Of a stretch of DNA of 64,000 nt, positions 14,761 through 27,385 are shown one piece after another (within the stretch, counting starts at the first letter, position 1; every line of letters begins with the position of its first letter). The position numbers and the translations under genes are program-made. The DNA lies in NCBI GenBank assembly GCA_026826555.1, contig JAKSZT010053887.1:68188239-68252238 (forward strand), given 5' to 3'. Origin of the DNA: Tolypeutes matacus (lineage: Eukaryota; Chordata; Mammalia; Cingulata; Chlamyphoridae). The notes under the pieces are model-generated. The model did no database searches, was not told where the DNA came from, and saw nothing but the letters and a program-made list of their open reading frames with translations.

Positions 14761-17049
14761 TTGTAAATTTATTTTGAATGACATAAAATAAAAGTGTTCA
14801 TCTGAATAAGTGCAGAATGAAATCATGTTCTATTTACACAAAAAGGGAATATCACAAAAATGAAGGCAATCACTAATTAAGATGTAAATGCCAAGAGAGT
14901 GTACATACATGTATGGATATCTAGAATATATTTATATTCAATATATTCTATACATATTAATGTGTTCATAATATATTCACATTTAATATTAATATAAATG
15001 CTACCATCTTCAGTAGTAGAATAAACTAGGATGTGAAAATGCTACATTTCCTTGTAAATTACTTTTTGTGAATGTGAATGCAATTTGAATAATTTTGAAA
15101 CAAATCAAATAATAGCAGATTTAAGTTGCGAGTAAAATAATATAAATTATTAATTCTTCTAAAAGATAAAATGGTTTGTTCACAATCTAACACATGACAC
15201 AATGGTTCATTCAATGAAAAAAAAAAAAAAAAGAATCCTTATCATGCCACTCTAATTCCAGAATTTTTTATTTATTTTTTATTCTATTACATTTAGGAAG
15301 GATGAACTAATTCTAAAACTATTTTAAAATGGGTAAAAGCATAGGCATAAGATAGTTCTTATGCCTATGAACTATTGAGAAAAATGTCATAGTTGCAAAA
15401 TTTCTTTCAAGTTTCCAAAACCTATACAATGTTATTGTTAATAATTCATAATGTACACAAGAGTAAAGACAGATCATGAAACGAAAGGAGCAGTTACTTA
15501 GAAAAGAATGCAGATTTCTTCTTGATGTGCTCTGTTAGCCTCAACGATCAAGATAATAAAGCTAGTTAATAATGAATTTTATTACATTATTCACTAGAAG
15601 ATGTGAAGACACAGGGTAACTAGTTGTTTTTTTTTTTTTTTTTTTAGATATGGTCCATTTATTTTCTGTTTTAAAAAAATATATCAAGTGATAGTACATT
15701 TTAACTGTGCTCAAACATAATTTTGATTGTAGTTTTCACCCCGCTTAACACCATATCCCCAAGGAAAAAAAATGTATAATGCAATATTTCTCAATTTTTT
15801 AATTAAAATCAATTTATAGCTTTGTGTTTTCTTGAGTTAATGCTCTTTTATGTTTTTCCTGTTCACATCTTGCTTTTGAGTACTAGTTTTTTCAGTGATA
15901 TCTTTCAATTTTGTATTAAAGGAGCAGCTGTTTTCTAAATGTGGTATTCACAGTATTGAATTGTTTATAATAGTAAGAAAAGGTGTGGCTTCCATTCAAA
16001 GCCTTGTCTTAGAAGTTTACTCTTTGACACTGATGCAGCATTTCTAAAGGAAAAAAAAAATAGACTTGCTATCAGAGATTACCATAGTCATTACAGGCAT
16101 TATACAAAAGTTGTATATCAAAATGTAAACCATTTGAACCCAACTCCATGCTAATAAGTACTATCTACAAAGGTTAAATATAAATACACATAATTATAGC
16201 ATTCTTGTGACAAGAAATTATTACTTTCTTTCTTACCCCTGAGACATATCTTGAAAATAACAAACTGAAATGATAGTATATTTATTCTACAATCATAAAA
16301 GGACTGACTAGGAAATGTGCAATTATGGTAGAGCATTTGAAGCCCTCTGGATTTTTATTGCTACTGTCTGCAACAGGATTAACTTTTTTCAACCAATGAG
16401 CCTTTCTACAAGAAATAACTTTAATTTTGAATTTTTAAACTAGTACTGACAGAAAATATGTCTTTTTTTATATCAAATTTACAAGATGAAGTATCAGTGT
16501 GAAAACAACAAAAGTCAACTGCTTCTAATGTAGAGTTTATAGGTATTCTGAAGCAAAACTACTAGAGCAAAAGCTTCTGTAAGATAGACTGAATTAACTT
16601 TTTAAACATAAATTATAAATTAATATTAGATGGTCTGTATTGATTATGAAATCTAAGTTATGTTATTAAATTAATAACACACAATTTTTTAGTGTAGTTG
16701 TGGAGCATGGAAGGGACATAATTGGCAGGATAATGAAAGTGAAGGAGGCTTATAAAATATTAACTGAAAACGTGGAAAATTGGATTTATTTTATGACTGC
16801 AACTAACAAAATACCTATTTTTATATACATATGTATAGACACCAAGATATGAAGGGAAAGTTAATGAGAAAAGACAGTTTAAACTTAACAGTAATATATT
16901 TTATTTCCCTTGGATTTATTTATAATTTCAATAGTTCGGATAAAATAACTTTATTTGGGGGAAATACATTTTAGTAGATTTTTTGAAGGCAATAAGAGGT
17001 CAATGCCTTAATAACCACCTCCATGAAAATTAAAGCAAAGTTATGAAGG
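14761..17049. other. Unassigned AT-rich stretch
   Basis: There are simple A and T runs (A16 near 15219, T19 near 15627) and AT-rich low-complexity DNA around 14920-14990. I see no gene or nameable repeat. Confidence 0.45.
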
Positions 17050-17484
17050 TAGTATTTTAGTTTCCCAGTGCTACCATAACAAAGTACCACAAGCTAGGTA
17101 GCTTGAAACAGCAGAAAATAATTGCCATACAGTTCTGGAGGCTGGAAGTCAGAAATCTAGAAGCCGAAAGGGCCATGCTTCCTCTGAGGTCTACAGAGAA
17201 GAATCTGTTCCATGCCCATCTCCTGGCTTCCGGTAGTGACTTTCCAGCAATCCATGGTGTCCTCTGCCTCAGCCATTACATGGCAGTCTTCCCTCTGTCC
17301 ATCCGTGACCATATAAGGACTTAAGTCAAATTGGATTATGGGCTCAGCCTACTCAGGTATGATCTCATTTTAACTTGATTAATTCCATCTGTAACAATCC
17401 TATTTCCAAATAAGTTCACATTCTGAGGTACGAGGAGTAAGACTTTAGCATATCTTTTTGGGGGACACAATTCATTCCATAATA
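17050..17484 (-). mobile_element. MLT1-class LTR (ERVL-MaLR), antisense
   Basis: The plus strand shows the reverse complement of the well-known MLT1 LTR: TAGTTTCCCAGTGCTACC, then CAGTTCTGGAGGCTGGAAGT, then the segment with CTATTTCCAAATAAG and finally GGGGGACACAATTCATTCC. It is nearly full length. The plus-strand frame at 17103-17324 is inside it and is not a gene. Confidence 0.9.
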
Positions 17485-17739
17485 GGAGGATAAGTTTGGA
17501 AAATTAAATGCTGCTAATCATTTTATGTGAGCTTACTGACTATGAAAATATGCCACTTATAGTACAGGAGTTCCTTTAAACATGGTCACTTAATTTGGTT
17601 TTGGCTGCTTTATCTATTTTATTTTTTTCAGGTGAGTGTGTGTATTTAAATGACAAATTGTCTCAAAATGCTTCCCCTTCCTAAATTTTTTCCTTAAGAT
17701 TTATAATTTTCTTCATCTAAAAACAAAATGAGCTAATAC

Positions 17740-18195
17740 AAGTTCCTTGCATGGCTTACAATATCCTACAGGATCTGGTCTCTTGCCACCACTCTGATCT
17801 CTTCTCCATTAACTCCATTCATTGGGATCCAGCCACACTGGCCACTTTGATGCTCTTTGAACCCTCTGAGTTTGTTTCTGCCTTAAAGCATTTGTACTTC
17901 CACTTGTCTCTGCCTTCAATCCTCACTGGTCTGTCCTTGGCCCTCCCATTCATTTTATTAGTATCTGCCTCCATAACTCTTGATTACAACTTTATTCTTT
18001 ATAAAAGAGCATAAAGCTGGCTGATTTATGTATTTATCCATATCTATATCTACATATAAATATTTATTTATTTCCTACCTACCTCTTAAGGGATGTCAAC
18101 AAGGACATTTTCTGCTTTGTTCACTGCTGTATCCCAGAAGAGGGTCTGATACATAGGCAATGCTCATTAAATATTTATTTGAGTGAATTTTGAAT
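17740..18195 (+). mobile_element. LINE-2 (L2) 3' end
   Basis: Typical L2 words occur in order: CCAGCCACACTGGCCACTTTG, a stretch rich in CTCTGCC, and near the end TTGTTCACTGCTGTATCCCAG followed by CTCATTAAATATTTATTTGAGTGAA. This relic predates the placental radiation. The frame at 17751-18014 is part of it. Confidence 0.8.
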
Positions 18196-21100
18196 CAATG
18201 AAGACAGGGTTAAGAGTCCAGGAACTACCAACATTAGCTCTGTCGTTGTTTACTGTCCCCAGTCTCCACTATGGAGCAGCACACAAGTTGTTACATATTG
18301 TTTCCCTTGATGTTGTTATTACTGTACCTTGCAAAAGCCTCTGAGATAAGTTAAGCATAAAATTTGTCCTTTGAAAATTATAGTGAGATACAACATGACC
18401 AAAAGCTTAAAGCTTATAGGACACTGACTGTCAGCTATCATTGGTGCATCCCTAATTTGAGCCAATCATGCAATTGATTATAAATGCATAGACTTTCATC
18501 TAGATATGGATTTGAATGTGTGTATAAATATGTATGTACTTATGTATGAATATGTGCTGTTTTAACAATGCTCTGTGAATATCTAAAAATAATATTAAAT
18601 ATAATGCAGCTTTTTCATAAGCACATAGGATTTATTCTGAACAATTTATGAAAATGTATATAATCAATTCTTTATTCTTAAATATTTGATATGTTCTCCC
18701 ATTTTTTTCTCTTTTATAATTATAATTCACTGCTATGTAACTGTCTTATTCAGGAATTCCAATTATAATAGACCCAATCCAAAACTAGATTAAGATTAAA
18801 CAATAAGATATCTGTCAGGTCACAACTAAAGAGAGAAGTGGGGTTGCTGGTTTTCTTTTATTTTCCCTCTAAATTCTACAACTTGGCCTGATTCTTTAAC
18901 TTGACTCAATATGCATGGTTTTACATTATGGACTAGGAGAAAGTACACAGTTGTTAAGAAAGGCAATGCTTTGTCTAGTTTAGATTATGTACCTGTTCTC
19001 TGAGCCAGTCACTGTGGTTTGGGAGTTACAGTAGCCATTCTTATAGTTAGAGGTTATACTGATGTGCTCAGTATCAAGGGGAAAAGTGTCAAATAATGGA
19101 AATAGAAGAATTTCAGAACATAAAGTGATACTGTGGGCAGTAAAATAAAGATATTCATTCTATATCTCCTCATAATAACATCTTTTTGTAAATCCTTATC
19201 TATTTCCCTAGGATATATGAAATTATCATTATTTCATCTCAATACAATTCAAGTTGATTTATTTCAAGTACACATAATATGCATTAATGTGTTTTTTATT
19301 CCAAAGAAGTTGCTCTCAATTGTTTCAAGTACCTAACCTCCTTCTAAAAATGAAGTTTTATGAAAGTCAGTCACTATTGGATAATAAAATAAAAATTAAC
19401 TTTATAAGTTCAAATTTTAAATGAGAGATTCAACTTATGATGTAGTAAAGCCATTTTTATGAAACCAATTTTTGTCATTGTTGCCCATGAGGCATGTCAA
19501 CCTCAGCAGTTATTTGGTTTTAAAATTTTTGAAATTTTGACTGGTATTTTAAAAATCCTAATTCATAATGTTAAATGTTTGGAAGTGGTAATTTTTTAAC
19601 TACTTAGTCATTAGTCTCAATACACATATCAATTAAAATTATCCAAAGCTTAAATGAGGAAATATGGGAATATTTACCAGATAACAGCTCAAATGTCAAA
19701 AATATTAACCTGGTCAAGACTTTCAATATTTTCAATAAATGCAAAATCCATTCTATATACATCATCACAAATTGATATCAATATAAAAATATTGATAATA
19801 TTTTACAAATGACTGCAATAAGATCATGACCTGAGCAGATATGTTTCACACTTGCTTGACAGGGTGCAAGCTTCATGAAGTTATATAATTGTTGCACAAT
19901 TTTTTAAGTGAATAGTCATGTATTTTTTTAAATTATAATGTATAATAATCTTAATAAATAATTTGAAAGTAGTTTAAAATAGTTTATGATAAAAGTATGC
20001 ATTTCATTTAAAATAAATTAGCATGTTACCCTGCAAACACAAGTAAGAGTTTTGGTAATATTTAATGTGGCAAAATTCGGCATATAAACTTTGAGCTGTA
20101 TTTTTTTTTTTATTTTAAGAAATGTTAAATCCAAATCAATATCTCATTTTTCCCCATATGACAAACATTTATTACAAGGTGTTTAATGATTGTTTTTGGA
20201 AATTATATAAATACATACATATCATCATATATACATATATGCATAGTTATGTATATAAATTCATCTACACATGTATACATACAAACATACACACCAAAAA
20301 GTATTTATGCCTTCATGGAACATGTATTTTAATTGAAAAGACAAAGGAAAAACCAAAATCAAAGCAAAACTAAACTAAACTAAAACAACTAAAAGAATAT
20401 GTTTAACGTTGGATGCCAGAGGGATCTGCTCCACAAAAAGAAACCCAGAAACTGACTGAGGTTCTGCTGTCCTGGAGCTGCACCAACTGAAACACAACGA
20501 CATCTTAGTTACTGCAGAAGAACATAGAGCAAAGAGAGTTGTACAGCACATTTTAATGCCTCAATACATAATTTCTCTTGACACTGCACTGGATGTAAAT
20601 AGTCATAAAGAACAAATTAAATGCAAGAGTGACTGGAAAATGTAGGGGGCAGATGAAATGTTGTTGAGCACTACTGTTTCTGACACATTAAAAAAGAGAT
20701 TCATGTTCTTTTACCAAAGCAATTAAAAGAAAAAAGGATAGATTGTAAATGATATTGAAGATATCAATTACAGGATATAGTCATAGGAAAAAATATCATA
20801 TCCAGAGATGAGAAAAGAAAGGAATCATAAAATTTTTATAAGTTCCAGATTAAGTATCTAAGTTAATTTAATGCTCTTTGCTGAGATGAAAGAAATGGAG
20901 TTTTCACTAATTTGGAGAAGGGAATGGGTTAAGGATTATAATTTGGGCATATGACTTTTGCCAGGCCATGAACTTGTGATGTAGAGACATCAGATGACTA
21001 GTATAAAGCACAGTAGATAAGTTTTAGCAATTATAACTTTAGAAATATAGCTACTTAAATATGATATATAAATTCATGAGAAGAAATGCAATGTATTATG

Positions 21101-21570
21101 GTAAGACAGTAGGTTGAACTTACTGAAGTTTGAAATCCTATACTTTATTGACTTCTACATATTAATAATTGTTTATTTAATACATTCTAAATGTATACCA
21201 TATGTCATGTTTTCTCCTACAGACTAAAAGGAATGTGAAGATTAATACGATATTGTTGCTATTCTTTGAATGCTCATACTCTTACATCCTTATATTTTCA
21301 TGAAGAGAAATAGGCATACATATCATGATGCATTTGATGAACATCATTCTCACCTGAGGGATATGGGTGAGCAGCACGGATAAAACAAAAGCTTAAGACC
21401 ATCAGGCCTCATGCTGTTTTGGAGGAAATATTGTGATGCTAGGCTTGAAGCTTAAAGTAAGGCATATACCAAGGAATAATTACCAAATCCTTGCCATGCT
21501 CACCGTCTAATTGAATCCTTTGACAGAGATATTCCATGGTATGCATGTAGCTTTTTTTTGTTTTTTTTTT
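18196..21570. other. Unassigned AT-rich stretch
   Basis: No gene or clear repeat is seen. At 20205-20300 there is low-complexity ATAC/ATAT DNA. At 20400-20640 the composition becomes more balanced (GAAACCCAGAAACTGACTGAGG region), which could be an old transposon or retrocopy fragment, but I cannot identify it. Confidence 0.4.
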
Positions 21571-22040
21571 TTTGTTTTTTTAACTATTCAATGAAATGCT
21601 TGTAGGTTATTTCTGGTTTTTATAAATAAAGATGCTATAAACATTCATTTACAGGTTTTGTGTGAACATACACTTTTGTTTTTCTGGGATAAATGTGCAG
21701 CAGTGAAAATGCTATTTTGTTTTGTTCTGCTATGTTTTATTTTTTTTAAAGAAACTGCCAACCTGTTTCACAGAGTGGTGTTATGACTTTATATTCTAGT
21801 CATCAATGTAAGAATGAATCACTTTCTCTCCATCGTCTCCAGGAATTGGTGGTGTTACTATTTTTTATTTTCGTCATTCTAATAGGTATAAAGTGATATA
21901 TTATTGCTGTTTTAATTTGCATTTCCTTAATAGCTAAGGATGTTGCCTATTTTTCATGTACTTATTTGCCATGAGTGCATCCTCTTCAAGGAAATGTCTC
22001 TTCATGCCATTTGCCCTTTTCTCCTTGATTGTTTTTTTTG
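21571..22040 (-). mobile_element. Old L1 ORF2 3' region, antisense
   Basis: The minus strand follows the C-terminal ORF2 region of L1, the same segment present at 48480-48950 in L1-B (shared words such as CATTTCCTTAATAGCTAAGGATG against ACCTAATAGCTAGCGATG). The T run at 21550-21580 is low-complexity. Confidence 0.7.
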
Positions 22041-22215
22041 TTTGTTTGTTTTTTGTTTGTTATTATTATTGAAATAATGAAACTGCTCTAATAGTGATTG
22101 AAGTGATGAATGCACAACTATGTGATTATACCAAATACCATTGCTTGTATAATTTGGATGAATTGTATGCTTTATTAATATGCATCTAAAATTTATTTGT
22201 TAAAAAATAAGAAAA
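22041..22215 (+). mobile_element. L1 3' end, sense
   Basis: This matches 39195-39375 closely (shared ACAACTATGTGATTATACCA and TGCTTTATTAATATG) and ends in an A-rich tail after TTTGTTAAAAAA. The tail type differs from that of L1-A/B/C, so it is another L1 subfamily. Confidence 0.7.
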
Positions 22216-22429
22216 GAAAGAAAGCAGGAAGTCCTGTATTCTGCTTCTGTCACACTTCAAGAGTGGCCAAGAATGTACCTCGAAAAATCTACTCCTCCAT
22301 AAAAGCAGCAAGATCATTGGAATAAATAGTCAAAATCAACTTTTTATGAACTCTGTAAATTCATCAAAAGTTGCAACAGTTCAAAGTGCATTCATTCAAT
22401 AAAAATTGCTGAATCACAATAAAATGTTT

Positions 22430-22850
22430 GTGTCATTTTTTTCTTTATTAGAGAAGTTGTGGGTTTACAGAACAATAATGAAAAAAATACAGGATTTCCA
22501 TATACCACCCTATTATTAACACCTTCTATTGATGTGGTAGTGGTATATTTGTTACAATTGATGATAGCACTGTTATATAATTGTACCATTAACTATAGTA
22601 CATGGTTTAACTTAGGTTTCACTGTTTGTATGGTGTAGTTCCATAGATTTAAAAAATTATGTTTTATCATATATGTAATCTAATATTTCCATTTTAAATC
22701 ATATTCATATATATTTCAGTGCTGTTAATTATGCTCACAATGTTAGGCTTAAAATGTATAGAGTTCCTATTTGGAATGATGGAAACACTTTGTGGCATTT
22801 TAAACTGCTCTATTTCCATCCATCCCTTCTCCTCAGTTCAGCAGTTGTCT
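22430..22850 (-). mobile_element. L1 3'-UTR fragment, antisense
   Basis: The plus strand has the layout of a reverse-complemented L1 3' UTR: AGAGAAGTTGTGGGTTTACAG, then CATATACCACCCTATTATTA, then a segment with TGTTACAATTGATGATAGCAC. Subfamily not determined. Confidence 0.5.
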
Positions 22851-22851
22851 T

Positions 22852-22876
22852 AAAAAAAAAAAAAAAAAAAAAAAAA
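22852..22876 (+). repeat. A25 homopolymer
   Basis: A run of 25 A residues. It is not preceded by a recognisable sense retroposon end, so its origin is unclear. Confidence 0.95.
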
Positions 22877-23299
22877 CAGTAGCTCCACAGACACTAGAAA
22901 GGACAGAATGCTTTTAGAGCACCCTGAAAGCCCCATCTGCAGAGAATTGCCAATACTTGACTTGTCTGGCAGTTCCATGAAAAGCTGCATTATCAAGGCT
23001 TATCATTATTATACTTGACTCAGAGATCACTCTTTCTGAATAGATTTCATACATAAGACATTTGACAAATGAATATTCATAGCAATTATGTAAGATCAGA
23101 ATTGGCTGAAGTGGAGATTCTAGTTCAGGCTAGCAATAGGCTGGCCAAATACTTTAAAAAGAATATCTGAGGAATGAGATGATTGCATGAGTCTTTAAAG
23201 ACTCTAACAGGCTTCTGGAAATCCAGAAAGCCACAGATGTATGTAATCAAGCCAGTGTCCAGGAATAACCTAGTCACCTATTTCTCCATAAGCAGGAAG
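22877..23299. other. Unassigned; possibly the 5' part of an old L1
   Basis: The segment leads without a break into L1-like ORF1 sequence at about 23310, so it may be older L1 5' region. No motif supports this directly. Confidence 0.3.
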
Positions 23300-24780
23300 T
23301 GAAGTGTAAGGAAAACTTGGAATTTACTAGACAGAGATTTTATATCCACTGTTTTAAATATGCTCAAAGAACTAAAGGACATAATGCTTGAAGAACTAAA
23401 GGGATATATGAAAGTACGAGATAATGTCTATCTTAATAAAGCCCAACAAAGAGATAGAAATTATAAAACAAACAAACAGAAAAATGGAGTTGAAAAGTAT
23501 AATGAATGAAACAAAAATTCACAAGAGTGGCTGAACAGCAGATTTTAACTTAGTAGGAGAAAATATCAACTAATTACAAGACAGTTTATTAGAGATTATT
23601 CAGAGGAACAGAAAGAAACCTTCCATTTAATAACAGCAGAATATGCATTTTTCTGAAGCACACTTGCAATAGTCTCCATAATTACCATATGTTAGGCCAT
23701 AAAAAGGAATCAATAAATTTTAAATAATTGACATCTTATAAAGTATGTTTTCTTACTGCATTGAAGTGAAATTAGGAACAATAACTGAAAAAAATTTAGA
23801 AATTAACAAATACATACTAACTAAGAAGACACTAATTATAAAAAAAGAATCAAAGAAGAAATCACTGAATAAGTTAGAAAAGACTTTGAGATGACAGAAA
23901 ACTAAAACATCCCAAAAATTATGAGATGCAGCTACAGTGGTGCTTAGAAGAAAATGTCAGTGTGTAAACACTATTTTAAAAGAAGAAATTGTTTAAATCA
24001 GTTAATATAAACTTCTACCTTAAAAAAAAATAGAAAACAAAGAGCAAAATAAACTCAAAGCAATCAGCAGGAAGGAAATAATATATATTAAAAGGGGAAT
24101 AATGGATAAAGAACATAAATACAATAGAGAAAGTCAATTAAAATTATTTCTCTGAAAATAATTTTTAAATATCATTTAGCTAGAATTACAAAGAGAGAGA
24201 AGCAGTGACTACAACAGAGAGACACAGAAACACAGAAAGACAGAGAAGACTCAACTCACTAAAATAAGAAACAAATGAGGGAACATTGCTACCAATCTTA
24301 CAAATATAAAGATAATAGGAAAATACAGGGCAACAACCATGTGCTAACAAATTCAGTAACCCAGATGAAATGGGCAAATTCCTAGAAAGACACCAGCTAC
24401 CAAACTTGACTCAGGAAGAAATAGAAAATCTGAATGAATTAGTAATCATAAACTTTTCAAAAACAAAACTCCAGACCCAGAATAATTTCATGGTGAATCC
24501 ATCATCATTAAAACAATTAATAACAATCCTTCTAAAGTGCTCCAAAAAATAGATGAGGTATATTTCCCAACTCATTCTAAGAGCCCATTATTAGCTTGAT
24601 AACAAAACTATACAAAGAAAACTCAAGAAAACTACATTGTAATGAATGAAAATGAAAATACCATATATAAAATGTTTGAAAAACCAGCTAAAATAGTGTT
24701 GAGAGGGATATTTTTAGCACTAAATTAATATATTGGAAAAGAACAAAAGTCCAAAATCAATAATCTAAAAACCTATTATC
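23300..24780 (+). mobile_element. Old L1 (or HAL1-like) fragment with ORF1 and ORF2 pieces
   Basis: ORF1-like sequence (about 23310-23600) is followed by endonuclease/linker pieces of ORF2 (from 23620: GCATTTTTCTGAAGCACA, GCCATAAAAAGGAATC) and pre-RT sequence to about 24780, with large internal losses. All frames are broken. L1-A begins directly after it. Confidence 0.6.
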
Positions 24781-25369
24781 AGAGACTTTTGGGAAATTGA
24801 CATCAAAGTAGATAGGCAGAGTCCAACTCCCTCACAAAAAAGATGGAGAAAGGGCAAAACTCCTATCCAAGGAAGCTGCTTTGGAGATATATAGAACAGG
24901 AAAGTGCTACACATCAACCAGGAGGGAAATAATCAGTTAAAAAAGCCAAAGGAAAACTATGAGTTACTTGCCCCTGTGGCTGGAAATGGCACATATACCC
25001 CATCCTCAAGGCAAATAGCCTTGGTAAAGCCCCTCACTCACTGCAACAAACAGATTGGGACAGAGCATACTCCAGGAGGAAGAGGGTCTGGAGGAGGGTG
25101 GAGAGTGGTTTCTTTTCAGACAGTTTGGCCAGCTGAGCCTCCTTTGAATCTTGGAGGGGACTGAGGCAGCTGTGGGGAAAGGGGAAGGAAGATCTGATCA
25201 GGCAGGCTATGACACCCAGCCGACATGGAAGAGTGAGGAACTAAAGTAGAGAGGGGATGGACACAGGTGCCTAAACAGCCCAACTTGGCAAACTGTTAGA
25301 AGCCTAATCTGCCTGAGAGAAAGGGGGCTAATAGGGCTAGATAAGCTTTCTGAAGACTGCTTAAGCTGT

Positions 25370-25500
25370 GGAGCAGTTGTAGCTCATTGGAAGAATTCCT
25401 ACCTTGCATATACAGAGTCCCTGGTTTGATTCCTAGTTCTCCTTAGAGAGTGATCCAGAGAGTGATGAGCTGGGTTATCTGGCACCCAGCTGGTATCTTA
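25370..25500 (+). repeat. tRNA-derived SINE-like segment in the L1-A 5' UTR
   Basis: TGTAGCTCATTGG resembles a pol III A box and GGTTTGATTCC a B box, spaced as in tRNA-derived SINEs. The match to the window's other SINEs is weak, so it is either an older SINE inserted in the L1 or part of the L1 promoter region. Confidence 0.5.
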
Positions 25501-25699
25501 TGATGGGGAACATATAGACATATTCTTTCTTGTTTTAAGTTATTTATTAAAAATTTTTATTGGTTCCTTTTTTCTTCTTTCTTTCTTTATTTTATTTGCT
25601 AAAACCCAGTACTTTACCTGTGAAGGGCACGATGAAGGGTGATTGACTGATGAGCACCGGCAGTCTGAGAAGCTCCTTAGGGGCTTAAGAGGGAAGGCT

Positions 25700-26150
25700 G
25701 TTTTTCCTGTTTTCTATGTTATTGTTGTGGTGGTGGTTTTTGTGGTTGTTTTTTGTTCCTTGTTCATTGTATTTTTACTTTCTGTACTTTCTTTCACTTA
25801 TTATTTCTAACTACTTAATTTTCTTTCCTGCATTTTTCTACTTTTTATTTTCTGTTTTTATTTCATTCCACCTCTTTTTGATTTGCCTTCATTTTTTTTA
25901 AATTCTCTCTCTCTTTTCTTTTCCTTTTTTCCACTCTTTTCATGTTCCAGCCTTATAATTCATTTGATTTTTCTCTATATTGTTCCTTGTTTCATTTTTC
26001 CATTCCGCTTTTTATTCTTATACCTTTGTACTTTTTAAAGTTTTTATTCATAGTTCTTATTTATTTTCCTAGTTCCTGTACAGTTCATCTTCTACCTTTT
26101 TTTATTATTATCACTATTTTTTTCTCTTCTTATCTCTTTACTTTTTCCAG
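25700..26150 (+). repeat. T-rich/pyrimidine-rich tract in the L1-A 5' UTR
   Basis: About 450 bases are dominated by T with interspersed C and G, then the strand composition flips to A-rich at about 26160, just before ORF1. The 280-codon minus-strand frame at 26092-26934 arises from this and from antisense ORF1; it is rich in Phe/Leu/Ser and is not a gene. Confidence 0.7.
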
Positions 26151-26352
26151 GCCTTAATTTGTTTTCAACTGCAAAGCAATAGAATAAAAGAAACCAAGTT
26201 TCAAAAAGAACCTTACCACACATGCAAAAAAAAACAACAAAATAAAACTTTAGAGTAGAAAGAGAAGCTAACCAACCAAATAAGCACATCGAGATAAACA
26301 GAAGCTTAGAAACCAACAAAAAATTATAAGCCATACTAAGAAACATGAAGAC

Positions 26353-27175
26353 ATGGCCAAGTCTAATGAAAAAGTTGAAAAACCAAAGGAAATGCAGAAC
26401 ATGGAACAAATAATCAGGAATGTACAAACCAATATCATGAATCAACTTAATGAAGTGAAGGAAGAGATAAAGGATATTAAGAAGACACTGGGGGAACAAA
26501 CTGAAGAAATTGTAAACATACATAAAAAGATAACATATGATGGTGATGAACGGCACAATGCAAGAAATAAAAAATACGCTCGCAACATGTAACAGCAGAT
26601 TTGAAAAAGCAGAGGAAAGAATTAGTGATGTTGAAGACAGTACACCTGAAATCAAACAGATAGTAGAACAGATAGATAAAAAGATAGGAAAAATCCAAAA
26701 GACACTTAGGAATTTGAGTGACAACACGAAACACACAAACATATGCATTATAGTTACCCTAGAGGGAGAAAACAAGGGAAAGGGATCAGAAGGAGTGTTG
26801 GAGGAAATATTGGCTGAAAATTTCTCAACTCTTTTGAAGGACATGGATGTGCACCTCCAGGAAGTGCAGCATACCCCAAACAGTATAAATCCTAAAAGTC
26901 CTACCCCAAGACACATACTTTTCAAATTTTCCAATGTTCAAGACAAAGAGAGAATGCTGAAAGCAGCAAGAGAAAAGAGATCCATCACATACAAGGGAAA
27001 CTTGATAAAATTAAGTGCTGATTTCACATCTGAAACCATGGAGGCAAGAAGGCAGTGGTATGGCATAGTTAAGGTGTTAAAAGAAAAATCTTCCAGCCAA
27101 GAATTCCTTATCAAGAAAAGCTGGCATTCAAAAATGAGGGAGAGTTCAATATATTCACAGATAAAGAGAAATTAA
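26353..27175 (+). pseudogene. L1-A ORF1 (RNA-binding chaperone), frameshifted
   Basis: ORF1p trimerises through a coiled coil and packages L1 RNA into the cytoplasmic RNP. The frame opens with ATG at 26353; the first 60 residues give a charged heptad-like coiled coil. A 2-base loss near 26535, seen by comparison with L1-C, shifts the frame, which resumes from 26537 and runs to the stop at 27175. Downstream the coiled coil continues, then an RRM-like region, then the C-terminal domain with PTPRHILFKFSNVQDKERM and the ARRQW motif. Total length (about 270 residues) is a little under that of mammalian ORF1p. The frameshift makes it non-functional. Confidence 0.85.
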
Positions 27176-27385
27176 GAGAGTTTGTCAATAAGAAACCTGC
27201 TCTTCAAGAAATAATAAAGTGAGTTCTGCAGGTTGAAAGGAAAGAAACAGGAGAGAGAGGGTTGGAGGAAAGTGGAGGGAAGAATATTATTGGTAAGAAT
27301 AACTAAAAGATAAAAAGAGAAATAAAAACAACATGTGACATATATAAACCAAAAGAAAATATTGCTAATGTAAGTAATGCCTTGA

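Noticed and set aside
26092..26934. 280-codon minus-strand frame, the second longest in the window
   Set aside because: It is the antisense of L1-A ORF1 plus the T-rich tract, is made mostly of Phe, Leu, Ser and Cys, and has a similar antisense partner in L1-C. It reflects base composition, not a membrane protein.
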